From Methanobacteriaceae archaeon (lineage in GTDB: Archaea > Methanobacteriota > Methanobacteria > Methanobacteriales > Methanobacteriaceae): a stretch of DNA of 14,972 nucleotides. Location of the stretch: contig JAUYBK010000135.1 in assembly GCA_030693105.1 (NCBI GenBank), forward strand, positions 1-14,972. Direction: 5' to 3'. The notes beneath the pieces were generated by a model, which searched no databases, was not told the DNA's origin, and saw only the letters and a program-made list of their open reading frames with translations. The position numbers were made by a program, and so were the translations under genes. Positions 1 through 6,889 of the stretch are shown piece after piece (the first letter of the stretch is position 1; the number at the start of each line of letters is the position of its first letter).

Positions 1-246
1 TATATTATTCAAAGTTCTTTTATTAAAAACCCAGCTAATACTCAGAATATAGTTGGTAATAAGACCTAAGAGAAATGCAATGGCTGCAGAAGTCAGGTAA
101 TAAATTCCAAAGAATTCTGTCAAAAGGTATAATGATCCAAAATCTACCAGAAATGCAACTCCGCCAACGAACACGTATCTGAATAGTTGTATGCTGGTGT
201 TATCAGTACCATCCTTTAATAATTTGTCTAAACTATTCGTTACCAT
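1..246 (-). CDS. GtrA family membrane protein (N-terminal part, cut by window edge)
   Basis: The minus strand reads open from an ATG at 246-244 to the window edge, giving 82 residues. After a polar head of about 20 residues comes LFRYVFVGGVAFLVDFGSLY, then a second hydrophobic stretch ending in TNYILSISWVFNKR. The FRYxxVGG...DFG...NYxxSxxWVF pattern is the GtrA/DPMS-type signature. GtrA proteins are small polytopic membrane proteins (usually about 120-150 aa) linked to moving lipid-linked sugars across the membrane for cell-surface glycans. About two of the expected four membrane segments are visible. The start is supported by a TATA-like box at 271-285 that would put the transcript start only a few bases upstream; I see no Shine-Dalgarno. 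The transported sugar cannot be read from this fragment. Confidence 0.82.
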   Translation of the reverse strand, partial: MVTNSLDKLLKDGTDNTSIQLFRYVFVGGVAFLVDFGSLYLLTEFFGIYYLTSAAIAFLLGLITNYILSISWVFNKRTLNNI

Positions 247-270
247 AGAAAAACACTTTGTAAACATTAA

Positions 271-285
271 TCTTAATATAAATAA
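271..285 (-). promoter_or_regulatory. Putative TATA box for the GtrA-type gene
   Basis: On the minus strand this reads TTATTTATATTAAGA. A start about 25 nt downstream would fall near position 254, giving a very short leader before the ATG at 246. Confidence 0.4.
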
Positions 286-440
286 GTTCTATCAATAAAA
301 ACATTTGTTCATATGTGGTGGTTAAAGATAGGAATTTTCATCATTTTTTTTGGCATAAGATTTTATAATAATCACCATATAAAATTAATAAATAGCCTTC
401 CATACTTTTTACATGTGCCATAAGTTACTATAATTCGTCC

Positions 441-451
441 ATATAATAAAT
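441..451 (+). promoter_or_regulatory. Putative TATA box of the guaAB transcript
   Basis: The sequence is ATATAATAAAT. A start about 25 nt downstream of its centre falls near 470-473, right at the ATG of the micro-ORF at 473, so that ORF could be leaderless. A second weaker AT-rich element (TTACTATAAT) lies at 424-433. Confidence 0.4.
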
Positions 452-472
452 TATTTTAAAGAGTATCTGGAC

Positions 473-547
473 ATGAGAGTTAATTTTAAGTCAAGAAAGA
501 AAGATAATTGTTCCCATTGTGAAGATCATTATTACGTCAAAAGGTAG
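473..547 (+). CDS. Candidate 24-aa Cys/His-containing micro-ORF (leader peptide or small protein)
   Basis: ATG at 473 to TAG at 545-547 gives a 24-residue, Lys/Arg-rich peptide that starts MRVNFKSRKK and carries NCSHCEDHYY. Its C-x2-C-x2-H spacing could bind a metal. It lies 9 nt before the ATG of guaAB, and the only plausible guaAB ribosome site (AGGTAGGAA) overlaps its stop codon, so its translation could influence guaAB. The candidate TATA box at 441-451 would start the mRNA almost exactly at this ATG. I recognise no family. It is short enough to be chance, and it is listed because promoter spacing and position agree. Confidence 0.35.
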   Translation: MRVNFKSRKKDNCSHCEDHYYVKR

Positions 548-556
548 GAAATATCC

Positions 557-1483
557 ATGTTAAATCCATCTGATTTTATAAAAGGATCCATAGAAGAAAT
601 AAAAAATACCATAGGAGATAATAAAGCCATAATAGCACTTTCAGGAGGAGTTGACAGTTCAGTATCATCTGTATTAACTGCTGAAGCTATTGGATCAAAT
701 CTAACTGCGGTTTTTGTTGATCACGGCCTACTTCGTGAAGGAGAAGCCGATTACGTTAGAGAAACTTTCCAGGATAGACTCAACTTCCAATTTTTAGATG
801 CCAGCCAAGAATTTTTGGAGCGTTTGGAGGGGGTGGAAGACCCCGAGGAAAAAAGAAAGATCATTGGAGAGGTCTTCATCAGAGTCTTTGAAAGAGTGGC
901 TGAAGAAGTGGGAGCTAATTTCTTGGTGCAGGGAACTATAGCTCCGGACTGGATCGAGAGTGATGGAAACATCAAATCCCATCACAACGTGGCCCTACCC
1001 CATGGGCTGGTCCTGGAACTCGTGGAGCCCATAAGGGAACTATATAAAGATGAAGTACGTATTTTAGGTGCCGAGTTGGGCCTCCCTGATCACATGACCC
1101 AACGTCAACCGTATCCTGGTCCCGGATTGGCAGTACGAATCGCAGGAATTATAACTCCTGAAAAGATAAAAATCTGCCGTAAAGCCAATGCCATTGTGGA
1201 AGAAGAAGTCCATAAAGAGGGACTGGAAAAAACATTGTGGCAGTACTTTGCAGTTCTGACCAACACCAAGGTCACGGGCGTCAAAGGAGATATTAGGGAC
1301 TACGGATACTTGGTGGTGCTTAGGATGGTGGAGTCCCTGGATGCCATGACTGCCGATGTTCCAGAACTTCCCTGGATAATAATTAAAACTATCTCACAAC
1401 GTATAACCGCAGAAATACCAGAAGTTACCCACGTGGCCCTTTCTGTAAGTGATAAACCACCTAGCACCATTGAACTGGCATAA
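557..1483 (+). CDS. guaAB: GMP synthase (glutamine-hydrolysing), ATP-pyrophosphatase subunit B
   Basis: Converts XMP to GMP in the cytoplasm, using ATP to adenylate XMP and ammonia delivered by a separate glutaminase subunit (GuaAA). The 308 residues match the usual length of the archaeal stand-alone subunit. The PP-loop SGGVDSS is at residues 29-35, followed by VDHGLLR (54-60) and QGTIAPDWIESDG in the ATP-PPase domain. The GMP-synthase C-terminal domain has RQPYPGPGLAVRI, then KGDIRDYGY and the closing SDKPPSTIE. No glutaminase (class I amidotransferase) domain is fused or encoded in the window, so its partner lies elsewhere. The ATG has AGGTAGGAA 7 nt upstream, overlapping the stop of the preceding micro-ORF. 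The downstream flank is non-coding with a T-rich tract, so it looks transcribed alone or with that micro-ORF. Confidence 0.97.
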   Translation: MLNPSDFIKGSIEEIKNTIGDNKAIIALSGGVDSSVSSVLTAEAIGSNLTAVFVDHGLLREGEADYVRETFQDRLNFQFLDASQEFLERLEGVEDPEEKRKIIGEVFIRVFERVAEEVGANFLVQGTIAPDWIESDGNIKSHHNVALPHGLVLELVEPIRELYKDEVRILGAELGLPDHMTQRQPYPGPGLAVRIAGIITPEKIKICRKANAIVEEEVHKEGLEKTLWQYFAVLTNTKVTGVKGDIRDYGYLVVLRMVESLDAMTADVPELPWIIIKTISQRITAEIPEVTHVALSVSDKPPSTIELA

Positions 1484-1540
1484 TTAGTTTAGGGGCATGA
1501 AATGATCCATTAACTATTTTTAGATTAATCGTATCATGCA

Positions 1541-1559
1541 TCCTTTTTTTATTCTTTCT
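1541..1559 (+). terminator. T-rich putative terminator after guaAB
   Basis: A pyrimidine tract with a run of seven T (TCCTTTTTTTATTCTTTCT) lies about 60 nt past the guaAB stop. Archaeal RNA polymerase commonly terminates at such T tracts without a hairpin. The rest of 1484-1762 shows no credible ORF or RNA gene. Confidence 0.4.
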
Positions 1560-1764
1560 ATCCACCATCTCGAGTCTAACCTTGTTGAATCAACACTAGA
1601 TATATTAGTTCCAAACACGATTAAATCCCGCCAGCATATTGTTTAAACTATTATGAGGAGATAATAAAGATTCGAGAAGGAAAATATTAGTTTAGAACAT
1701 CTGAAAATAATAATACTCGTTTCATATCATGTTAGGGTTATTGATAAATTTAAAATGATCCTCC

Positions 1765-1782
1765 ATTAATATAATATAATAT
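1765..1782 (+). promoter_or_regulatory. Putative TATA region of msrB
   Basis: The sequence is ATTAATATAATATAATAT. Transcription about 25 nt downstream would begin near 1795-1805, after the ATG at 1784 but before the ATG at 1844, which argues for the later msrB start. Confidence 0.45.
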
Positions 1783-1843
1783 CATGAAAAAAGCTCCCTC
1801 TGAAAAAATACCCATCTATTTTATTAGATCAGGAAAACTAGAA

Positions 1844-2257
1844 ATGGTAGAGAAGATCTACAAAAGCGATAACGAGTGGAAGAAAATCCTCAATAAAGAA
1901 CAGTTTGAAGTAGCCCGAAAGGCAGGAACGGAACTGGCTTTTACTGGAAAATATCATGACTGCCATGAAGACGGCATATACAAGTGTGTTTGTTGTGGTA
2001 ACGACCTTTTTGACTCCAAAGCTAAGTTTGATTCTGGAACGGGATGGCCCAGTTTTGGGGAGCCCGTGGCAAAAGAAAATGTTACCCCTGTGGAGGACCG
2101 TAGTCTTTTTATGGTTCGCACCGAAGTGCTTTGTGCCCGGTGTGGAGCGCATTTAGGACATGTTTTCGACGACGGGCCACCACCCACTGGCCAACGTTAT
2201 TGCATGAATTCAGCCTCACTAAATCTGGTGAAAAGAGAGCAAATATCAGTTCCTTAA
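1844..2257 (+). CDS. msrB: Peptide-methionine (R)-S-oxide reductase MsrB
   Basis: Reduces the R epimer of methionine sulfoxide in oxidised proteins, acting in the cytoplasm. Numbered from the ATG at 1844 (137 aa), two structural-zinc pairs are visible: C48-x2-C51 in YKCVCCG and C97-x2-C100 in LCARCG. The family core FDSGTGWPSF and LGHVFDDGP follow the usual order, and the catalytic cysteine is C120 in RYCMNSASL. Extra cysteines C40 and C50 could act as resolving residues; I cannot tell which. An in-frame ATG at 1784 would add 20 residues, but that segment is not family-like and probably lies upstream of transcription. The 1844 ATG has an AGGAAA element 8-13 nt upstream. It lies 69 nt upstream of nreA on the same strand and may be co-transcribed with it. 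Confidence 0.93.
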   Translation: MVEKIYKSDNEWKKILNKEQFEVARKAGTELAFTGKYHDCHEDGIYKCVCCGNDLFDSKAKFDSGTGWPSFGEPVAKENVTPVEDRSLFMVRTEVLCARCGAHLGHVFDDGPPPTGQRYCMNSASLNLVKREQISVP

Positions 2258-2326
2258 TAAGTTTGACTTATTACTTTTCAGACCTTCCCCAAAACGGCTT
2301 AAAGTAAGTTAAGGATCAGTACCATT

Positions 2327-3487
2327 ATGATGGGTAAAAAATCCTATCTTAAAAAAGTCACCTCAAAGTTCCAGATCCCCTCAGTGGACGTGGGAAAGGA
2401 ACTGGACGGTACTACTCCTCCTTCAGTTTTTATTGGTAGTTGGAACTACCCTAAAGTTTATGCTGGCCCTATGATCACTCCTCTGGAAGGTGATACCAGC
2501 ATAATGGACACTCCAGAGTCCTGGATAGCCAGTCAAAAAACTCAAGACGACATTATTAGCTACCGGCTAAACCTGGTCCGGGGAAAGCAGTTAGTGGGGA
2601 TTAAAGATTTAGAAAACGGGCTGGTGGAGAAACTGCAGGAGATCTCACTGGCGTCGAATTCCATAGATAGTGAAGCAGAGTTTGGTAAAAAACCCCGGGG
2701 TGTTTCTTTTAGTGACCATCACGAGCCACACGGCCCCAGTGCGGTTATTGAAAAGTTTGATATTGAAAGTGTTCGTTGGGACCGGGAGCTGGAAAAAGTA
2801 TATTACGACACGGATTTACTGGCCAAAGAAGCTGTTTTAGGCCTTCACAGTGACGATGTGCCCTTTTCTCAAATACAAAAGGCCTTTTCGGTGGGTACCA
2901 TGGGTATTGGCAAGCGCAGGAAACTGGTGCCTACTAGATGGTCAATAACTGCGTGCGACAGCGCAATAGGAGACCAGTTGCTTAAAGAAGTGAAGCAATG
3001 GGAAGTATTAGACACTTATCGGGTCTATGAGTTTGCGAGCCTAAACAATTATTATGCCGTGCTTTTAATACCGACTCCCTGGCAATACGAGTGGATGGAA
3101 GCTTTTCTACATGTTTTAGGAAAAGAAGAAATCATATTTTCAGATTACGAACAATATAACGGGAAAAAGGAATATTCACGAGTCGGAGGATGTTATTACA
3201 CTTGTAAAATGGCAGTTTTAGAAGCGATGGCCCTAGAAAAAAGGCAAGGCGGAGTGATTGTCTTTAGGGAAGCTTATTCAGGGTATGTGCCATTGGGTGT
3301 CTTTAACGTGCGTGAAAATGTTAGGAATGCTATGAAAAGACCTTTTAAAGAGTTTGAAGACATTAATACTGCTTTATCATACATAGATGGTAATTTAAAA
3401 CTTTCTGTAGATAAATTTATTGAAAAAAGCGATCTTCTGCAGGATATTATCAGATCCCACCAGACAACACTTGATTGCTTCTATTAA
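2327..3487 (+). CDS. nreA: Archaeal DNA repair protein NreA (Nre family) with C-terminal PIP box
   Basis: Recognised as the archaeal Nre family (two DUF650/651-type regions). In Haloferax, NreA acts in DNA damage repair with UvrABC in a PCNA-dependent manner (known from the family). The 386 residues show the family blocks FIGSWNYPKVYAGPM (near 35-49), MDTPESW (near 60), VSFSDHHEPHGPSA (near 126-139), KRRKLVPTRWSITACD and YYAVLLIPTPWQYEWMEA. The last eight residues, QTTLDCFY, fit the PCNA-interacting motif Q-x2-[LIM]-x2-[FY]-[FY] exactly. The N-terminus (MMGKKSYLKK) lacks the Cys-rich putative zinc segment I remember in many Nre proteins, and an in-frame TAA 27 nt before the ATG rules out a longer version. 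AAGGATC at 2311-2317 serves as Shine-Dalgarno. A PLP enzyme follows after 18 nt. Confidence 0.9.
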   Translation: MMGKKSYLKKVTSKFQIPSVDVGKELDGTTPPSVFIGSWNYPKVYAGPMITPLEGDTSIMDTPESWIASQKTQDDIISYRLNLVRGKQLVGIKDLENGLVEKLQEISLASNSIDSEAEFGKKPRGVSFSDHHEPHGPSAVIEKFDIESVRWDRELEKVYYDTDLLAKEAVLGLHSDDVPFSQIQKAFSVGTMGIGKRRKLVPTRWSITACDSAIGDQLLKEVKQWEVLDTYRVYEFASLNNYYAVLLIPTPWQYEWMEAFLHVLGKEEIIFSDYEQYNGKKEYSRVGGCYYTCKMAVLEAMALEKRQGGVIVFREAYSGYVPLGVFNVRENVRNAMKRPFKEFEDINTALSYIDGNLKLSVDKFIEKSDLLQDIIRSHQTTLDCFY

Positions 3488-3505
3488 ATAAATAAAGGAG
3501 AATAT

Positions 3506-4501
3506 ATGGATCAAGAAATCAAAAAGCTCTACTTAAAAGCTAAAAGACCCTCAAAAGAGTCTGCAGAAGCAATGTCCCGCGTGGCTCGTGATATCACGAA
3601 CCTGGACTATGATCCCCGTCGAGAGACTCAAACTGCAGAGGATAGTGTCAAAAAGTTAACTCAACACCAACACGTTAGAGTGGTTAACAGCGGTAATTCG
3701 GCCATATTATCAGTTATGAGCACCCTTAAAGGTCCTATTCTCATCCCTGATCAGGGAGGTTGGTCTGGTTTTTGTAAAATGGGCAACTTTCTTGGGTTAA
3801 AAATACATAAAATAACCACTGGCCTGGGATTAATAGATCCTGAACTTCTAAACCAGAAGTTACAAAAAACCAGTTTTAAAGCCCTTTTTTTGACAAGTTT
3901 TGCCGGATACATTGCAGAACAACCTGTAAAAGAACTATACCAGATATGTGAAGAAAATAGAGTTTTGTTGGTGGAAGATGCATCGGGGTCTCTGGGAGAT
4001 ACAACTAAAAAGCTGGCATGTGGAAAACACGCCCATGTAATTTTAGCATCCACAGGAAGTCCTAAAATAGTTAATGTTGGTAGCGGCGGTTTTTTTTCAA
4101 CTAATAATCAGGACCTAGTTAAAGAGTCCAAGGAGATCACCAAAACCTTAAAACCCAGTCCCTTAACTTGTGCCGGCCTATCAGTAGAAATTAAAAATGC
4201 ATCCCATTCATTTTCATCAACGGTTGAAGGGTGCGAATTTATTAAAAAAGAGTTAGAATCTGTTTTTCACCGCAAAAAAAGGGGAGTTAATATTTGTTTA
4301 CCATCCTGTAATCCAAAAAAAGTCGCTTATAAACTAAGGAATAGGATTAATGTGGTGGGTGGTGGCATGATAACTATCTGTCCTCGTTACGAAAGAATAG
4401 AGCAAAAAGCAGTGTGTTTGGAAATTAAAAATTTGGATGTCGAGTGTTTAAATAGGGATAATCTGGAATTATTGGTCCAGATAGTGCAGGAAGTTATTTA
4501 A
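3506..4501 (+). CDS. PLP-dependent DegT/DnrJ/EryC1-like aminotransferase-fold protein, function unknown
   Basis: A 331-aa protein with a fold-type I PLP enzyme layout resembling the DegT/DnrJ/EryC1 group. Visible landmarks are NSGNSAI at 61-67 (counterpart of the phosphate-binding NSGTxAL), LVEDASGSLGD at 155-165 with D158 as the likely partner of the pyridine nitrogen, and STGSPKIVNVGSGGFF at 182-197 with K187 as the likely Schiff-base lysine. The family is usually about 370-400 aa, so this is short, chiefly in its C-terminal region, which is Cys-rich (CLPSCNPKK near 264-272). It may be an amino-sugar aminotransferase or a divergent enzyme with another substrate. AAAGGAG lies 7 nt before the ATG, and the 18-nt gap after nreA implies one operon. 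No other sugar-biosynthesis gene is adjacent, so a surface-glycan role is not supported by context. Confidence 0.75.
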   Translation: MDQEIKKLYLKAKRPSKESAEAMSRVARDITNLDYDPRRETQTAEDSVKKLTQHQHVRVVNSGNSAILSVMSTLKGPILIPDQGGWSGFCKMGNFLGLKIHKITTGLGLIDPELLNQKLQKTSFKALFLTSFAGYIAEQPVKELYQICEENRVLLVEDASGSLGDTTKKLACGKHAHVILASTGSPKIVNVGSGGFFSTNNQDLVKESKEITKTLKPSPLTCAGLSVEIKNASHSFSSTVEGCEFIKKELESVFHRKKRGVNICLPSCNPKKVAYKLRNRINVVGGGMITICPRYERIEQKAVCLEIKNLDVECLNRDNLELLVQIVQEVI

Positions 4502-4535
4502 AAAAAATGTGTTATACTACCCTACTTACTTTTCA

Positions 4536-4546
4536 TTTTATATAAC
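4536..4546 (+). promoter_or_regulatory. Strong TATA-like box upstream of the possible gene relic
   Basis: The sequence TTTTATATAAC is a near-consensus archaeal TATA box. The predicted start about 25 nt downstream is at 4565-4567, which coincides with an ATG. Confidence 0.45.
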
Positions 4547-4564
4547 ATTCTATAGGCAGTGCAA

Positions 4565-4790
4565 ATGGGTTATTTTGATTTGGGGAAGATGATTAAATCA
4601 AATTTTGGGAAAACAGAAATATAGAGAATTTGGTGAAGTCCCATTGAATCTGAGAAATGGTGATTTAGTGTGTTACCTTGCTGCAGAAACTACGGAATAA
4701 ATAGGTGATATAACCGCACTGAGTACAGAAGAGGGTGTTCTCCAGACGAGGCCCCCCCCTAAGTTAGACGAAGTGCGAAAAAACCATTAA
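4565..4790 (+). pseudogene. Possible relic of a small gene (one frameshift, one nonsense codon)
   Basis: From ATG 4565 the plus strand encodes MGYFDLGKMIKSNFGK, then reaches a stop at 4622. A +1 shift near the GGGAAAAC at 4607-4614 enters a frame that reads REFGEVPLNLRNGDLVCYL..., stops at TAA 4698-4700, continues IGDITALSTEEGV... and ends at TAA 4788-4790. The pieces look protein-like and add up to about 75 codons. GDLVCY...TT[stop]IGDI resembles, from memory, the GxxVxY...TxGKVxDI pattern of the small methanogen DUF2098 family, in which case TAA replaced a lysine AAA. A good TATA box sits at the right distance upstream. Alternatives are chance open frames in a non-coding spacer, or a short untranslated RNA. 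Confidence 0.3.
4778..4783 (-). terminator. T6 run after cgi121
   Basis: On the minus strand a run of six T begins 20 nt past the cgi121 stop, after a CCCCCGGG-containing stretch. It is a plausible intrinsic archaeal terminator for the minus-strand operon. Confidence 0.3.
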
Positions 4791-4802
4791 CCCGGGGGAG
4801 AC

Positions 4803-5297
4803 TTAGTTTTCAAGATTTAAAAGAGTTGTTCTCTCAATTAGAGCATTTTGAACGCCATCACAGGCATCTATTTCTAAATCAGATATTTCATAAACCTTTT
4901 TTAGGTTTTCGGGGCGATACTGAAGGGCAGAGTCATCTCTGGGACCCAGTATCCTGTCTAGTTTAATAACTTTATCAGATGGAAAATCCACCATAACTGC
5001 GCATAAGTCCTGTTTTCCTTCTTTCATCCCTAAAATATTAAGAGCACGGGATATTTGTCTTTGTGCAGATGCCCTCAAACATATTTCCAGCCCCAAGTCT
5101 TGAGCGAAGTTATTTTCTCTTTCAAACGCCAGGAGGGCCTGTGTAGCCGCTTGCCTTACATGTTTTTTTCCAGCCAAACCATCGGCTCTTAAGATTTGGA
5201 TGGTTCCATTGCGACAACTATCACTTATAAGCTTTAAAACTTCCTGGACATTATTTATATCTGCTTTAAATCCGATTATTCTAATTTGGTATTCCAT
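4803..5297 (-). CDS. cgi121: KEOPS complex subunit Cgi121
   Basis: KEOPS (Kae1, Bud32, Cgi121, Pcc1) installs the threonylcarbamoyl group of t6A37 on ANN-decoding tRNAs; archaeal Cgi121 binds Bud32 and the tRNA 3' end (known from the family). The 164 residues show the CGI-121 family layout: an N-terminal strand (YQIRIIGF), QILRADGLAGKKHVRQAATQ (35-54), a helix with ALLAFERENNFAQDLGLE, the diagnostic LRASAQRQISRALNILGM (74-91) and the strand DLCAVMVDF. Length is typical. The ATG immediately follows the cimA stop codon (zero gap) and has no clear Shine-Dalgarno, suggesting translational coupling to cimA. The last 30 residues (SDLEIDACDGVQNALIERTT) are acidic and helical. No other KEOPS gene is in the window. 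Confidence 0.88.
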   Translation of the reverse strand: MEYQIRIIGFKADINNVQEVLKLISDSCRNGTIQILRADGLAGKKHVRQAATQALLAFERENNFAQDLGLEICLRASAQRQISRALNILGMKEGKQDLCAVMVDFPSDKVIKLDRILGPRDDSALQYRPENLKKVYEISDLEIDACDGVQNALIERTTLLNLEN

Positions 5298-6803
5298 TTA
5301 ATCGTTTAATTCATTTTTAGATATTTTCATCCTTTTATCAATAAGGATTTTGTTGATTCCACTCAGGTAGGCCTCTACACTGGCATTTATAATGTCAGGT
5401 TGAGTGCTTCTAGCAGTTACCACTTGTTCCCCGTGGCGTAGCCTAACCACCACATCTATAAGGGCATCAGGACCCCCAGTTATAGCATCCACGTGGTATT
5501 CCTCTAGTTCAATATCAACCACATCAGCCGTGCTCTTTTTAATAGCTACTATGGCCGCGTCCACTGGACCCACCCCCACCCCTGCTTCTAGTTTTTCTAT
5601 ATTATCAATCTTCAATTTCACTGAAGCCGTGGGTATAACCTTATTACCAGAAACTATGGTTAATTCCTCCAGTTCCACAGGTTTTTCTGCCATTATCCCC
5701 ATTACGTCATCGGCAATAGCTTGCAAGTCCACATCAGTAACGCATTTACCCATATCCCCCAATGATTTTATCCTCTGGAATATTTGGTTAAACTGGCCCT
5801 CATCAACGCGGAAGCCCATCTCTTTTATTTTTTGTTTGATGATGTGCGATCCCACATGTTTTCCCATGACAAATCGGCGCTTGTGACCCACCAATTCGGG
5901 TGTTATTGGTTCGTAAGTCTCAGCTTTCTTCATAACTCCGTCAGCGTGTATGCCAGACTCGTGGGCGAAGGCGTTTTCTCCTACAATGGCTTTGTTAGGC
6001 TGCAAATAAACTCCGGTAATTCTGGCCACCGTCTTGGAGACATCGTAGAGCATGCTTATATCCACATTGGTATCAACTTCGTATAAAGAGTGTAAAGCCA
6101 CTACTAATTCTTCTAATGATGCATTTCCTGCCCTTTCACCTATCCCATTGACTGTTACATGGGCCTGGCTGGCTCCTGCTTTTAAACCAGATAAACTGTT
6201 GGCAACTGCTAGACCAAAGTCATTGTGGCAGTGCACACTAAGAGGAGCTCCCAAGTCACTGAGTTGTCCGTAGAACTCCTGGGACTTTTCAGGGGTTAAC
6301 ATTCCCACTGTGTCACATGCGCATATTCTCTGGGCGCCAGTCTGGATCCCTTCGGTGAAAATCTCCTTAAGAAAACTCATGTCGCTTCTGGTGGAGTCCT
6401 CTGCTGACAACTCAACTAAAAGTCCATGGTCAATAGCGTATTGGGTAGATTCCAGGGCCATTTGCTTTACTTCTTCCCGGGTCTTGCTAAGTTTATGCTC
6501 CAGGTGCAAATCTGAGGTGGGGACCACCAGGTGAATGCTGTCCACACCACAGTCTAAAGCAGCATCAATATCAACCTGGAGCGCCCGGGTAAAGCTGCAT
6601 ATCTCTTTAGATAAGCCCTCGCTCACCACTTTTTTAATTCCTTCCCTTTCTCCAGGGGAAGTTATGGCTGAACCTGCTTCAATAACATCAACCCCCAGTT
6701 CGTCCAGTTTAAGCGCTATTCTTAGCTTTTCATCCGGGGTAAGCGAAACTCCGGGAGTTTGCTCCCCGTCTCTTAGTGTGGTGTCAAATATTCTAACATT
6801 CAA
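5298..6803 (-). CDS. cimA: (R)-citramalate synthase (LeuA/CimA family, with C-terminal regulatory domain)
   Basis: Condenses pyruvate with acetyl-CoA to citramalate, the pyruvate route to isoleucine. The 501 residues hold a DmpG/HMGL TIM barrel with DTTLRDGEQTPG (7-18; R11, D12), HCHNDFGLA (191-199; metal ligands H191 and H193) and NGIGERAGNASLEE (219-232). A linker with GENAFAHESGIHADG follows, then a LeuA dimerisation/allosteric domain (about 375-490) with GVGPVDAA and AITGGPDALIDVVV. EAGSAITSPGEREGIK, ICSFTRAL and CDTVGMLTPEKSQE match my memory of the Methanocaldococcus CimA rather than LeuA (which reads EAGFPVSS). The regulatory domain argues against AksA, which lacks it. The start is TTG with GAAGGG 7-12 nt upstream; the frame begins right at the family N-terminus. 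LeuA remains the main alternative. Confidence 0.8.
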   Translation of the reverse strand: MNVRIFDTTLRDGEQTPGVSLTPDEKLRIALKLDELGVDVIEAGSAITSPGEREGIKKVVSEGLSKEICSFTRALQVDIDAALDCGVDSIHLVVPTSDLHLEHKLSKTREEVKQMALESTQYAIDHGLLVELSAEDSTRSDMSFLKEIFTEGIQTGAQRICACDTVGMLTPEKSQEFYGQLSDLGAPLSVHCHNDFGLAVANSLSGLKAGASQAHVTVNGIGERAGNASLEELVVALHSLYEVDTNVDISMLYDVSKTVARITGVYLQPNKAIVGENAFAHESGIHADGVMKKAETYEPITPELVGHKRRFVMGKHVGSHIIKQKIKEMGFRVDEGQFNQIFQRIKSLGDMGKCVTDVDLQAIADDVMGIMAEKPVELEELTIVSGNKVIPTASVKLKIDNIEKLEAGVGVGPVDAAIVAIKKSTADVVDIELEEYHVDAITGGPDALIDVVVRLRHGEQVVTARSTQPDIINASVEAYLSGINKILIDKRMKISKNELND

Positions 6804-6860
6804 GATAATCCCTTCTATTATTTTTTTAATTTTAGATAATTAAGAATCATTAGCCGTAGA

Positions 6861-6873
6861 ACTTTATTTAAGT
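6861..6873 (-). promoter_or_regulatory. Putative TATA box of cimA-cgi121
   Basis: The minus strand reads ACTTAAATAAAGT in the 86-nt gap between trmG10 and cimA. It predicts a start near 6842 and a leader of about 39 nt before the TTG at 6803. cimA could also be read through from trmG10. Confidence 0.35.
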
Positions 6874-6889
6874 AACTATTTGGCTGGCA

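Noticed and set aside
313..423. 36-codon plus-strand ORF beginning MWWLKIGIFIIFFG, looks like a small membrane peptide
   Set aside because: No Shine-Dalgarno or well-placed TATA box; T-rich DNA gives hydrophobic codons by chance.
1838..2187. Minus- and plus-strand ORFs overlapping msrB
   Set aside because: The MsrB frame carries all zinc and catalytic motifs; the others are its shadows.
4607..4614. GGGAAAAC as a programmed -1 frameshift site
   Set aside because: The shift needed to continue the protein is +1 (or -2), and a TAA follows in the new frame, so decay or chance is more likely.
4741..4805. C8 run and CCCGGGGGAG as a stable RNA hairpin or ncRNA
   Set aside because: The pairing partners (CTAAG/CTTAG and C-run/G-run) are not nested, so no convincing single hairpin forms.
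5404..6843. Several antisense ORFs opposite cimA (up to 160 codons)
   Set aside because: Shadow frames of a well-conserved gene; Ser/Thr-rich translations without family features.
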